Assembly (NCBI RefSeq): GCF_014250515.1
Contig: NZ_CP060202.1
Span: forward strand, 4,289,501 to 4,353,500
DNA from: Hymenobacter sediminicola
GTDB lineage: Bacteria > Bacteroidota > Bacteroidia > Cytophagales > Hymenobacteraceae
Length of the DNA stretch: 64,000 bases
Direction: 5' to 3'
The notes under the pieces are model-generated. The model was not told the origin of the DNA, ran no database searches, and saw nothing but the letters and a program-made list of their open reading frames with translations. The translations under genes and the position numbers were made by a program. Of the stretch, positions 28,412 to 36,658 are shown piece after piece (positions within the stretch are counted from its first letter, which is position 1; the number at the start of each line of letters is the position of its first letter).

Positions 28412-28556
28412 TTATGCTCTCTGGTAAGTAACCAACATAACCAGCCCAACCCACGTTAAGGACGGCATTCCGGACGCGGCCAGTATGGTAGCTGTTCTTT
28501 GGCGCCGTTCTTGCCTCGTTGCTCCTGTTCCTATCTCCTCACTTCAACTTTCCACC

Positions 28557-29009
28557 ATGCACTTCCTGCCCAAAGTTGCCCTTTCAGGCCTGTTGGCTCT
28601 TTCGCTTACTGCACTAACGCAGTCGGCCCAGGCCCAGGTGAATATCAACATTGCGCCTCCTAGCTGGGGCCCGGCCGTGCCGGCTGGTACCCAGTACTAC
28701 TATGTACCTGAATATGGCGGCTACTATGACCTGCGCGACCAGCGCTACATCGTAGAGCGCAACGGCAAATGGGAACGGCTGAGCTCAATTAGTGGCTACA
28801 CGCCGTCGTCCTTCCATCCGGTTGCTATTGATTACCGTGGCAACCAGCCCTGGACGCTGGTAAGCCGCCACCGCACTATGTATCCGGCCAGCCTACCGCC
28901 TGGCCAGGTTAAGCGCCTAGAAAACGGCAAAGGTTTGCCGCCCGGCCAAGCCAAGAAAGTATATGGCGGGCAGGGAAATGGCAAAGGCCATGGCAAAGGC
29001 AAGCATTAG
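28557..29009 (+). CDS. Exported protein, paralogue 2
   Basis: A 150-residue protein with a signal peptide (MHFLPKVALSGLLALSLTAL...AQAQ). The domain WGPAVPAGTQYYYVPEYGG then YYDLRDQRYIVERNGKWERL and FHPVAIDYRGNQPW parallels the preceding gene, but the C-tail is short and Gly/Lys-rich with PPGQ repeats (LPPGQVKRLENG, LPPGQAKKVYGG). ATG 28557 is chosen for the signal; 24 upstream codons are dropped. Confidence 0.8.
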   Translation: MHFLPKVALSGLLALSLTALTQSAQAQVNINIAPPSWGPAVPAGTQYYYVPEYGGYYDLRDQRYIVERNGKWERLSSISGYTPSSFHPVAIDYRGNQPWTLVSRHRTMYPASLPPGQVKRLENGKGLPPGQAKKVYGGQGNGKGHGKGKH

Positions 29010-29032
29010 CCCTTGCATCCAGCAGTAGTTAC

Positions 29033-29068
29033 AAACGTCGGTCCTATGTAGGACCGACGTTTTTTTTG
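29033..29068 (+). terminator. Intrinsic terminator
   Basis: A perfect 14-bp stem (29033-29046 with 29049-29062) and T8 run lies 23 bp after paralogue 2. Confidence 0.9.
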
Positions 29069-29131
29069 GCTCAATAACTACGCAAAGCTGTATTTTCGGG
29101 CGTTTTTTTGTAGCCCGCTATTTCGCCCTGC

Positions 29132-30550
29132 ATGGTATTCAGCAGTACGCTATTCCTATTCTATTTCCTGCCGGGTTTCCTGCTGCTCTATTTTCTGGCA
29201 CCGCACCGATTGAAAAATCTGGTGGCGCTGGTAGCCAGCATTGGCTTTTATGCTTGGGGCGGCCTCAACTTTCTGGCCCTGTTTCTAGCCTCGGTCGTCG
29301 TCAACTTCGTCCTGATTCGCTTCATGGACAAGTCGGAAGGCTGGAAGAAGCGCATTTATCTGATTATGAGCATTGTCATTAACGTGGCTATGCTCTTCTA
29401 TTTCAAGTACGCCAACTTCTTTCTGGAAAACGCCAGTGCCGTTCGGGAGGCAGCGGGAGGCGCCGCGCTGGAATGGGAGCAGGTAGTGCTGCCTATCGGC
29501 ATTTCCTTTTTCACCTTCGAGAAGCTGACGTACACCATTGACGTGTACCGAGGCGTGAACAAGCCGCTACGCAGCTTCTGGGACTTCATGCTCTACATCA
29601 TGCTGTTCCCGAAGATGATTGCCGGCCCCATTGTGCGGTTTCACGAAATAGCGGGCCAGCTCACCGACCGGCGCGCCTTCGACACCATCGACCATAAACT
29701 CGCTGGCCTGTTTCGCTTTGGGGTTGGCCTGGGTAAGAAAGTGCTCATCGCCAACGTACTGGGCCTGGAAGCCGACCGAATTTTTGGTCTGAATCCGGCG
29801 GAAGTATCGGCGCCGCTGGCGTGGCTGGGCGCAGTGGCTTACACCTTCCAGATTTATTTCGACTTCTCTGGCTATTCGGATATGGCCATCGGGCTGGGCC
29901 GCATCATGGGCTTTCAGTTCCCCGAAAACTTCAACAACCCGTATGTGTCGCGCTCCATCACCGAGTTCTGGCAGCGCTGGCACATCACGCTGGGCCGCTG
30001 GATGCGCGACTACCTCTACATTCCGCTCGGTGGCAATCGGGTGACAACCGGCCGCCTCTACGCCAACCTCTGGACCGTGTTTATCCTGTCGGGATTCTGG
30101 CACGGGGCGGCCTGGAACTTCATTGTCTGGGGGGCCTTTCACGGGCTGTTTCTGGTACTCGACCGGCTGTTTCTGCTGAAGCTGTACAAGAAAATCGGTG
30201 TACTCAGCATCCTGCCGACTTTTCTTATCACAGTGGTTGGCTGGGTTATGTTCCGGGCCCCTAGCCTCTCTTTTGGTCTGGAATACATCCGGCAGATGTT
30301 TGCCGGAGGCATGGATCAATTGCCCTATCTCAGCAACGAGTTCTGGGCTATTATGGCGCTGGCGGCCTTGTTTTCTTTTATGGCAGCCTTGCCGCGCGTA
30401 GAGCGGTGGGAGGTGAGCATGCTGTTTGGCGAAAAGCTGGCGCTGCCGCGTGCTGTCAGCCTCACGCTGGCCACGGCTATTCTGCTCATTCTCAGTGCCG
30501 GGGCCATCATCGGCAACTCATTCAATCCATTTATCTACTTCCGTTTCTAG
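29132..30550 (+). CDS. MBOAT O-acyltransferase (AlgI/DltB-like)
   Basis: A 472-residue polytopic membrane protein that passes acyl groups, usually acetyl, across the membrane to an extracytoplasmic acceptor. The conserved MBOAT His is in SGFWHGAAWNF, and the second motif region is EFWQRWHITLGRWMRDYLYI. About 10-11 helices. It overlaps functionally with the next gene, which begins 3 bp after its stop, forming a translationally coupled AlgI-AlgJ/X-like pair. The polymer acetylated is unknown. Confidence 0.92.
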   Translation: MVFSSTLFLFYFLPGFLLLYFLAPHRLKNLVALVASIGFYAWGGLNFLALFLASVVVNFVLIRFMDKSEGWKKRIYLIMSIVINVAMLFYFKYANFFLENASAVREAAGGAALEWEQVVLPIGISFFTFEKLTYTIDVYRGVNKPLRSFWDFMLYIMLFPKMIAGPIVRFHEIAGQLTDRRAFDTIDHKLAGLFRFGVGLGKKVLIANVLGLEADRIFGLNPAEVSAPLAWLGAVAYTFQIYFDFSGYSDMAIGLGRIMGFQFPENFNNPYVSRSITEFWQRWHITLGRWMRDYLYIPLGGNRVTTGRLYANLWTVFILSGFWHGAAWNFIVWGAFHGLFLVLDRLFLLKLYKKIGVLSILPTFLITVVGWVMFRAPSLSFGLEYIRQMFAGGMDQLPYLSNEFWAIMALAALFSFMAALPRVERWEVSMLFGEKLALPRAVSLTLATAILLILSAGAIIGNSFNPFIYFRF

Positions 30551-30553
30551 CAC

Positions 30554-31876
30554 ATGGGTTCTTCTGTTTCTGTGTGGCTTAAACGCGTGCTATTAGGGCT
30601 GTTGCTGGCCATGCTCCTGCTGCCAGCGCTGCAAAGCCGCCTGCAACTGATACATACAGAGGAGCTGGGCGGCTACGCCGAAAAAGCACCGCACCCCGAC
30701 TTTACTTCCGAAGGCCTGCTCGACAACAGCTACCAGCCAGCACTGGAGAAATACGTTGAAGACCGGATTGGCTTCCGGGAACTGCTGATCCGGATTCGAA
30801 ACCAAGTTGCCTACTCTGTGTTTCGGGTGAGCAAAGCCAACAAAGTGCTGATTGGCAACGACGATATTCTGCTGGATGAGACGGCCATCCGAGCTTATCT
30901 GGGCCAGGATTTTAAGGGCGAAAACGAAATCCGGCGGAATGTGCGCCGCCTGAAGGCTGTGCAGGATACGCTAGCCAAGCACAACATTCTGCTCGTATTC
31001 GCCATCACGCCGGACAAGGCAAATTTCTACGCAGATCAGTTTCCCGGCTACTTCCTGCATCAGCCCCGCTCTACCAGCAACTATACCGCCTATGCCCGCG
31101 AAATGCAAGCCAAAGGGGTAAACCTAATAGATTTGGCGGCCGTGTTTCAGCAGTGGAAGGATACGGCTTCCTACCCGTTGTTTCCGCGTGGCGGTATTCA
31201 CTGGAGCGGCTACGGCCTCACGCTGGCCGCCGACACGCTGTTCCGCTACATTGAGCAGCGTGGGAATTTAGACCTGCCCGATTTCAGAACTACGGGCCGG
31301 GATGTACTAGATGACACCCGCGACACCGACAACGACGTGGCCAAGGCCATGAATCTACTAGTGCCGCAGAAACCTTTCCGGATGGCGTACCCGCGCGTTG
31401 AGTTTGAGGAACCGAAACCCGGCCAGCAAAAACCCGACCTGCTACTGGTTGGCGACAGTTTCGGCTGGAGTCTGATTAGTTTCTATCCGTATCTGCCCAA
31501 GCTGTTTAACGAAAAATTCCAGTATTGGTACTACAACCGGGCAGTAGGTGAAGGCAACCCCACCGAGCCTGGCGGGCCACCCGTGGAGCGGGAACTAGAC
31601 CGCAAAGCCGAAATGCTCAAGCAACGGGTAATTCTGCTGCTTTACACGCAGCATAACCTAGGAGCCTTCGACCAGGGTTTTTCGGCCAATGCCTACGACA
31701 TTTTCTACCCGCTCACAGATGCTGACCAGACCCGCATCAAGGCCATCGAGGAGCGCCTGAAGCAGTCCACTGCCCTCCAGGACTCGCTGTGGCAGCAGGC
31801 CAACGCCATCAACCGCGACTACAATGAACTGCTGCGCGAGAAGGCTCTGCAACAGTACGAGTTGGTAAGACCGTGA
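30554..31876 (+). CDS. AlgX/AlgJ-like SGNH acetyltransferase (DHHW-type)
   Basis: A 440-residue protein with one N-terminal membrane anchor (about 8-30) and an extracytoplasmic SGNH-type domain. The GDSFGWSL motif holds the likely nucleophile Ser; the HWSGYG segment (GGIHWSGYGLTLAADTLF) fits the AlgX/J block that normally holds the Asp/His. These enzymes take acyl groups from the MBOAT partner and put them on a secreted glycan. The start is 3 bp after the MBOAT stop. Confidence 0.87.
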   Translation: MGSSVSVWLKRVLLGLLLAMLLLPALQSRLQLIHTEELGGYAEKAPHPDFTSEGLLDNSYQPALEKYVEDRIGFRELLIRIRNQVAYSVFRVSKANKVLIGNDDILLDETAIRAYLGQDFKGENEIRRNVRRLKAVQDTLAKHNILLVFAITPDKANFYADQFPGYFLHQPRSTSNYTAYAREMQAKGVNLIDLAAVFQQWKDTASYPLFPRGGIHWSGYGLTLAADTLFRYIEQRGNLDLPDFRTTGRDVLDDTRDTDNDVAKAMNLLVPQKPFRMAYPRVEFEEPKPGQQKPDLLLVGDSFGWSLISFYPYLPKLFNEKFQYWYYNRAVGEGNPTEPGGPPVERELDRKAEMLKQRVILLLYTQHNLGAFDQGFSANAYDIFYPLTDADQTRIKAIEERLKQSTALQDSLWQQANAINRDYNELLREKALQQYELVRP

Positions 31877-31887
31877 AGCCAGCTTTC

Positions 31888-31934
31888 TAAAACAAGAACA
31901 GCCGCTGGTAAACCCAGCGGCTGTTCTTGTTTTA
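31888..31934. terminator. Bidirectional intrinsic terminator
   Basis: A perfect 21-bp stem (31888-31908 with 31914-31934) with 5-base loop lies between convergent genes and ends in A/T tracts both ways. Confidence 0.92.
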
Positions 31935-31947
31935 GGGCATCCTCGCG

Positions 31948-32874
31948 CTATTCTCGCACGAGCCGGGTGGTCTGCTGCCATTTATCGTTCCAGACGGTCA
32001 AGAAGTAAATACCGGCGGCCAAATCGGCGGGCAACTGCAACGTGCGCTCTGCTCCGGCGGCTGTCTGCTGCTGGAAATGGCTACGCCCGAGCACGTCGGT
32101 CAGCGAGACATCTAGGCGCTGGTTCTGGCTGCCGGCCCCAATCAGGAGCTTCAGGTCTGTCGCGAATGGGTTAGGAGCTACTTGCACCCAGTCGGCAGGC
32201 GCCTGGCTGAGGGAGGAATTGACAATGGCCACTTGGAACTGCACGTTCGGACGGTTAGCCGCCCACCGAACGGTTGGAATTACGGCACTGTTGACCTGGG
32301 TGGCATGGGCACCGCCGGTTGCGGAAACGGCTGTGTAGCGCCAGCTGATATCGGCGGTGGGAGCACTGTTGCGGAACCAGTCTACTAGTACTTCAATATT
32401 GTCGGTGCCGTTCCAGACAAAGGGGGCCGTGAAGGCGAAATCCTTCCAGCCGGTACCCGTCGGCAGGCTCAATGTAGTGTTGCTGTACACCTGCGTGGCG
32501 CTCAGCACTTCCGTATCCCATACCACCGGGTTGGCAGAAAGGGCTGCGGCTGTCGTGCGCTTGAGGTAGATGCGCAGTTGTGCATTACCGGAAGTATACT
32601 CGCCGGTGCCGTCCTTATACCAGGCAAGCTTGGTAATGGAGCCGGCCCGTGCTCCGGCGGCCTGTAGCTCGGCAGCAGAATAGATGGACACCGTGCGCGC
32701 GTACTTGTTGGTGGTGGTGCTGGTGCTGAGCAGCGCGTTGGTAGAGCCAGCGGAAGTTCCGGTGCCAATCGTAACGGTTACCGGAGTCTGGGCTTCCGCA
32801 AAACCGGTGGCCAGCGCCAGCAACGACAGGCTTAAAAAGGTCCGGGAAACGAAGGAGGGTAGTAATTTCTGCAT
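31948..32874 (-). CDS. Secreted protein with T9SS C-terminal sorting domain
   Basis: A 308-residue protein: signal peptide (MQKLLPSFVSRTFLSLSLLA...AEAQ), a beta-sandwich passenger (about 30-225; NAQLRIYLKRTTAAAL and DNIEVLVDWFRNS fit a carbohydrate-binding or jelly-roll fold), and a type A Por sorting domain at the end (about 230-308: VAPNPFATDLKLLI, LDVSLTDVLGR, GIYFLTVWNDKWQQTTRLV). It should cross the outer membrane through the type IX system. The cargo's role is unknown. Confidence 0.87.
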   Translation of the reverse strand: MQKLLPSFVSRTFLSLSLLALATGFAEAQTPVTVTIGTGTSAGSTNALLSTSTTTNKYARTVSIYSAAELQAAGARAGSITKLAWYKDGTGEYTSGNAQLRIYLKRTTAAALSANPVVWDTEVLSATQVYSNTTLSLPTGTGWKDFAFTAPFVWNGTDNIEVLVDWFRNSAPTADISWRYTAVSATGGAHATQVNSAVIPTVRWAANRPNVQFQVAIVNSSLSQAPADWVQVAPNPFATDLKLLIGAGSQNQRLDVSLTDVLGRSHFQQQTAAGAERTLQLPADLAAGIYFLTVWNDKWQQTTRLVRE

Positions 32875-32982
32875 GCAACTGGTTTTGAGGGTGGTGGTGG
32901 AAGGTGAAGGAAAGCGGAATATAACTACTTCCTGGCAGAGACGTTGTTACGGGTATCTGTTGTCTTCAGACTCACCTGTACC

Positions 32983-33231
32983 ATGCCTACCGCCTACAAA
33001 CCCATCAGCTGCAGCTTCTACGACGAGCTGGAAGCCCGCGCCACCACCGGCCAGCCCTGCACCCTCACCTACCGCACCGAGCCCGACACGCCCCCCAGCA
33101 CCTACCACGGCATCATCCAAGACCTCTACATTCAGGACAAAGTAGAATACCTGCGCCTCGCCGACGGCTTCGAGCTGCGGCTGGATAATCTGCTGGCCGT
33201 AGACGACAAAGAACTGCGGAACTACTGCTAA
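32983..33231 (+). CDS. Rof/YaeO-like Rho-binding antiterminator
   Basis: An 82-residue protein. The pattern AYKPISCSFYDELEA, then IIQDLYIQDKVEYLRLADG and FELRLDNLLAV follows E. coli Rof (YaeO) along nearly its whole length, from the Y-x-P-I-x-C start to the VEYL and LRLD blocks. Rof binds Rho and blocks its RNA loading, reducing termination. ATG 32983 is used; a TTG at 32944 would add 13 unconserved residues. Assignment is by motif pattern, so moderate confidence in function. Confidence 0.8.
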   Translation: MPTAYKPISCSFYDELEARATTGQPCTLTYRTEPDTPPSTYHGIIQDLYIQDKVEYLRLADGFELRLDNLLAVDDKELRNYC

Positions 33232-33241
33232 TACTCAAACT

Positions 33242-33274
33242 AAAACAGGCGGCCCTTACGGAGCCGCCTGTTTT
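33242..33274. terminator. Bidirectional intrinsic terminator
   Basis: A perfect 12-bp stem (33242-33253 with 33263-33274) with A4 and T4 ends separates the Rof-like gene and asnS. Confidence 0.9.
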
Positions 33275-33302
33275 GTTGTTGGAGCCGGATGAATTCAGAC
33301 GG

Positions 33303-34706
33303 TTAAAACTCCGCGCTTTTCGGGAAGCGGGGGAAGGGAATGACGTCGCGAATGTTGGCCATGCCGGTGATGAACAGGATGAGACGCTCGAAGCCCAGGC
33401 CGAAGCCAGCATGCGGGGCGCTGCCATAGCGGCGCGTATCGAGGTACCACCAGAGGTCTTCTTCGGGCACGTGCATTTCCTGCATGCGCTGCGTAAGCTT
33501 CTGCATATCCTCTTCGCGCTGCGAGCCGCCGATGATTTCGCCAATGCCGGGAAACAGCACGTCCATGGCGCGCACCGTGCGGCCATCCTCGTCCAGCTTC
33601 ATGTAGAACGCCTTGATATCCTTGGGGTAGTTAGTCAGGATAACGGGCTTCTTGAAGTGCTTCTCCACCAAGTACCGCTCGTGCTCCGATTGCAAATCGG
33701 TGCCCCAGTCCACGGTAAACTCGAACTTCTGCTTCGCCGATTTCAGAATTTCCACGGCCTCGGTGTAAGTGAGGCGCTTGAACTCGTTATCCACCACGAA
33801 CTGCAGACGATTGAGCAGTTCTTTGTCGTACTGGTCGTTGAGGAACTGCAGGTCGTCGGGGCAGTGCTCCAGGGCATAGCGGACGAGGCTGCGGAGGAAA
33901 TCCTCGGCCAAGTCCATGTTGTCCTGCAGATCGTTGAAGGCCACTTCCGGCTCAATCATCCAGAACTCGGCCAAGTGGCGGGCGGTATTGGAGTTTTCGG
34001 CCCGGAACGTGGGGCCGAATGTGTAGACCTTGCCCAGCGCCATAGCTGCCACCTCGCCTTCGAGCTGACCCGAAACGGTGAGGTTGGTGGCTTTGCCGAA
34101 GAAGTCGGCTGTGTAGTCTACTTCACCGGCCTCATTCAAAGGCGGCTTGGTGTCAGACAGCGTGGTTACGCGAAACATCTGGCCGGCACCTTCGGCATCG
34201 GAGCCGGTGATGATGGGCGTGTGGATGTAGAAGTAGCCGTGGTCGTTGAAATACTTATGGATGGCAAACGACATGGCGTGCCGGATGCGCAGCACCGCGC
34301 CGAACGTGTTGGTGCGGGGGCGCAGATGGGCTATTTCGCGCAGAAACTCCAGCGAGTGGCCTTTCTTCTGCAACGGATACGTGGTCGGGTCGGCAGAGCC
34401 ATACACCGTAATTTCCTCGGCCTGAATTTCTACCGACTGGCCTTTGCCCTGCGAGGCTACCAGCTTGCCGCGCACGGCAATAGCGGCGCCATTTTCTACG
34501 CCGTCGGCTTTCAGCTTTTCCTCCGGAAACTGCTCGGCGTTGGCTACTACCTGAATAGAATTGAAGCCTGAGCCGTCATTCACGGCAATAAACTGCACGT
34601 ATTTGTTGCCGCGGCGGGTGCGTACCCAGCCTTTCACCAGCACTTCGCGGTCCAGGTCGGTGCTACGGAGCAGCTCCTGCACGCTGGTTTTTCGGAGGTC
34701 GGACAT
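33303..34706 (-). CDS. asnS: Asparaginyl-tRNA synthetase
   Basis: A 467-residue class IIb synthetase charging tRNA-Asn. The N-terminal OB fold (VLVKGWVRTRRGNKYVQFIA) binds the anticodon; motif 2 is FRAENSNTARHLAEFWMIEPE and motif 3 is GFGLGFERLI. The AEFWMIEPE sequence is typical of AsnRS rather than AspRS. ATG 34706 (MSDLRKTSVQEL) is chosen; the frame is open upstream to 34802 but a -7 element at 34746-34753 lies inside that extension. Confidence 0.96.
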   Translation of the reverse strand: MSDLRKTSVQELLRSTDLDREVLVKGWVRTRRGNKYVQFIAVNDGSGFNSIQVVANAEQFPEEKLKADGVENGAAIAVRGKLVASQGKGQSVEIQAEEITVYGSADPTTYPLQKKGHSLEFLREIAHLRPRTNTFGAVLRIRHAMSFAIHKYFNDHGYFYIHTPIITGSDAEGAGQMFRVTTLSDTKPPLNEAGEVDYTADFFGKATNLTVSGQLEGEVAAMALGKVYTFGPTFRAENSNTARHLAEFWMIEPEVAFNDLQDNMDLAEDFLRSLVRYALEHCPDDLQFLNDQYDKELLNRLQFVVDNEFKRLTYTEAVEILKSAKQKFEFTVDWGTDLQSEHERYLVEKHFKKPVILTNYPKDIKAFYMKLDEDGRTVRAMDVLFPGIGEIIGGSQREEDMQKLTQRMQEMHVPEEDLWWYLDTRRYGSAPHAGFGLGFERLILFITGMANIRDVIPFPRFPKSAEF

Positions 34707-34745
34707 CAGGATTTCGGTTCTCAGGGTTTGGAATAGATAAGATGG

Positions 34746-34753
34746 CAAAGGTA
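34746..34753 (-). promoter_or_regulatory. -7 element of asnS
   Basis: On the minus strand this reads TACCTTTG (TAnnTTTG), about 40 bases before the asnS ATG. No clear -33 element. Confidence 0.5.
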
Positions 34754-34785
34754 GAAGATTTGTTAGCCGGTTTTCACCCTTATAT

Positions 34786-34886
34786 CTGTCATCCTGAGCC
34801 AAGCGAAGGACCTTCTCACGTCTGGGTTACTGTTAAATGGTTTTGGTCTGGCGTGTGAAGGTCTTTCGCTTGGCTCAGGATGGCAG
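34786..34886. repeat. Long imperfect palindrome (REP-like element)
   Basis: Two 35-base arms (34786-34820 and 34852-34886) are inverted copies with 32 of 35 positions matching. The arms carry the core tcatcctgagccaagcgaag. A 31-base centre separates them. It lies between the divergent asnS and rpoN genes. No second copy was noticed in the window. Confidence 0.85.
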
Positions 34887-34930
34887 ATGCTGAGCCAACA
34901 TTTTCCCCCTAACCCAAGTACAGAAAGGCA

Positions 34931-34938
34931 TATCTTTG
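34931..34938 (+). promoter_or_regulatory. -7 element of rpoN
   Basis: TATCTTTG matches TAnnTTTG. It overlaps the alternative TTG start at 34936, so it favours ATG 34987 as the rpoN start. Confidence 0.45.
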
Positions 34939-34986
34939 GCTACCACACCCCGTTTTCACCTAGGCGGGGCGTACGCGTTTTTGAGT

Positions 34987-36576
34987 ATGCAACGACTGGA
35001 CATGAAACAGCTTCTCTCGCAGAAGCTGTCACCCCAACAGATACAATTCATTAAGCTGCTGCAAATCCCGACCGTGGAGCTCGAAGCCCGCATTAAGGAG
35101 GAGTTGGAGGCCAATCCGGCATTGGAGGAAGGCGACGACGCGGACGACGATTTCGAGGACCAGGAAGGCGGCGACGATTCCAGCGACGACACGGATGATT
35201 TCGACGACCCGGATTCGGAGTTCGACAATCCGGACAACACTCTGGACGAGGACTTTGACGACAGCCGCAGCGAGGAGCAGCCCGAAATAGAGCTGCCAAT
35301 GAAGGACGAGCCGGCGGACCAGAAAGAGTCGGACAGCGCTGATGACCTGGACCTGAGCGACTACCTCAACGACGACGAAATAGCCGGCTACAAGATGCAG
35401 GGCGACGGCCCCGGCGAGGACGAAGACGACCGTGAAATGCCTTTGGCCGATACCAGCGGCTCGCTCATCGATAACCTGCTCGACCAGCTGGGCTTCGCTG
35501 ACCTAGACGAGAAGCAGGAAGCCATTGGCCGCCAGCTCATCGGCTCGATTGACGGCGACGGCTACATCCGGCGCGACCTGTCGGCCATTGCCAACGACAT
35601 GGCTTTTGCGCAGAACGTAGAAGCTTCGGTGGCAGAAGTAGAAGCGGTGCTGCACGTGGTACAGAGCTTCGACCCGGCCGGCATAGCGGCCCGCGACTTA
35701 CAGGAGTGCCTGCTGCTACAATTGGAGCGCCGCCCCCAGGACGAGGTAACGGAGCACGCCGAGCGGATTCTTAACGAAACATTCGACGAGTTTACCAAGA
35801 AGCACTACCCCCGCATCCAGCAGCGCCTTGACCTTGAAGACGATGAGTTGAAAGAAGCCATTGCCCTGATTCTGAAGCTCAACCCCAAGCCCGGCGGTAC
35901 TGGCCCGGTGGGTATGGGCAAGGTGCAGTATATCATCCCCGACTTCATTCTGACCAACGACAACGGCATTCTGAACCTCACGCTCAACTCGCGCAACGCC
36001 CCAGATTTGCGTGTGTCGCCGGCCTACACGGATATGTTCCGGGCTTATGACAAGGGCGCCAAGAAGGACAAGAAGCTGAAGGAAGCTGTGACCTTCGTGA
36101 AGCAGAAGTTGGACTCGGCTAAGTGGTTTATTGATGCCATTCGGCAGCGCCAGAACACGCTGCTGCGCACCATGGACTCCATTGTGCGCTACCAGCGCGA
36201 GTTTTTCCTGGACGGCGACGAAAGCAAGTTGCGCCCCATGATTCTCAAGGACATAGCCACCGAAATTGGCATGGACATCAGCACCGTGAGCCGAGTAGCC
36301 AACTCCAAATCGGTGCAGACGGAGTTCGGAATTTACCCGCTTAAGTACTTCTTTTCCGAAGGCATTGCCACCGACTCGGGCGAGGACGCCAGCAGCCGCG
36401 AGGTGAAGCACATCCTGAAAGAAATCATCGAGGGCGAGAAGAAAGACCGGCCACTCAGCGACGATAAGCTGGAAAAGATGCTGAACGCCCGCGGCTACAA
36501 CATTGCACGCCGCACAGTGGCCAAGTACCGCGAGCAGCTTAACATTCCGGTGGCGCGGCTGCGCAAAGAGCTGTAG
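34987..36576 (+). CDS. rpoN: RNA polymerase sigma-54 factor
   Basis: A 529-residue sigma-54 from ATG 34987 (MQRLDMKQLLSQKLSPQQIQ), which is the usual start of Region I. The Gln/Leu-rich activator-response segment fills residues 1-45. A very acidic Region II follows (about 50-150, mostly Asp, Glu and Ser). The core-binding domain begins near LIDNLLDQLGFADLD. The HTH is around DIATEIGMDISTVSRVANSK, and the RpoN box is ARRTVAKYRE near the C-terminus. It recognises -24/-12 promoters and needs AAA+ activators, none of which is in the window. Confidence 0.95.
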   Translation: MQRLDMKQLLSQKLSPQQIQFIKLLQIPTVELEARIKEELEANPALEEGDDADDDFEDQEGGDDSSDDTDDFDDPDSEFDNPDNTLDEDFDDSRSEEQPEIELPMKDEPADQKESDSADDLDLSDYLNDDEIAGYKMQGDGPGEDEDDREMPLADTSGSLIDNLLDQLGFADLDEKQEAIGRQLIGSIDGDGYIRRDLSAIANDMAFAQNVEASVAEVEAVLHVVQSFDPAGIAARDLQECLLLQLERRPQDEVTEHAERILNETFDEFTKKHYPRIQQRLDLEDDELKEAIALILKLNPKPGGTGPVGMGKVQYIIPDFILTNDNGILNLTLNSRNAPDLRVSPAYTDMFRAYDKGAKKDKKLKEAVTFVKQKLDSAKWFIDAIRQRQNTLLRTMDSIVRYQREFFLDGDESKLRPMILKDIATEIGMDISTVSRVANSKSVQTEFGIYPLKYFFSEGIATDSGEDASSREVKHILKEIIEGEKKDRPLSDDKLEKMLNARGYNIARRTVAKYREQLNIPVARLRKEL

Positions 36577-36597
36577 ATTACTATTGAGTATTGAACG

Positions 36598-36635
36598 GTG
36601 AGCCGGCCGGAAGTTGTTGCTTCCGGCCGGCTCAC
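36598..36635 (+). terminator. Hairpin after rpoN
   Basis: A perfect 16-bp stem (36598-36613 with 36620-36635) begins 22 bp after the rpoN stop. The T-tract is weak (tgcttt), so termination efficiency is unsure. Confidence 0.65.
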
Positions 36636-36658
36636 TGCTTTGGTAGCGGGCCGGCACT

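Noticed and set aside
33273..34571. 432-codon plus-strand frame over asnS
   Set aside because: It is the antisense of a full-length asparaginyl-tRNA synthetase with all class II motifs.
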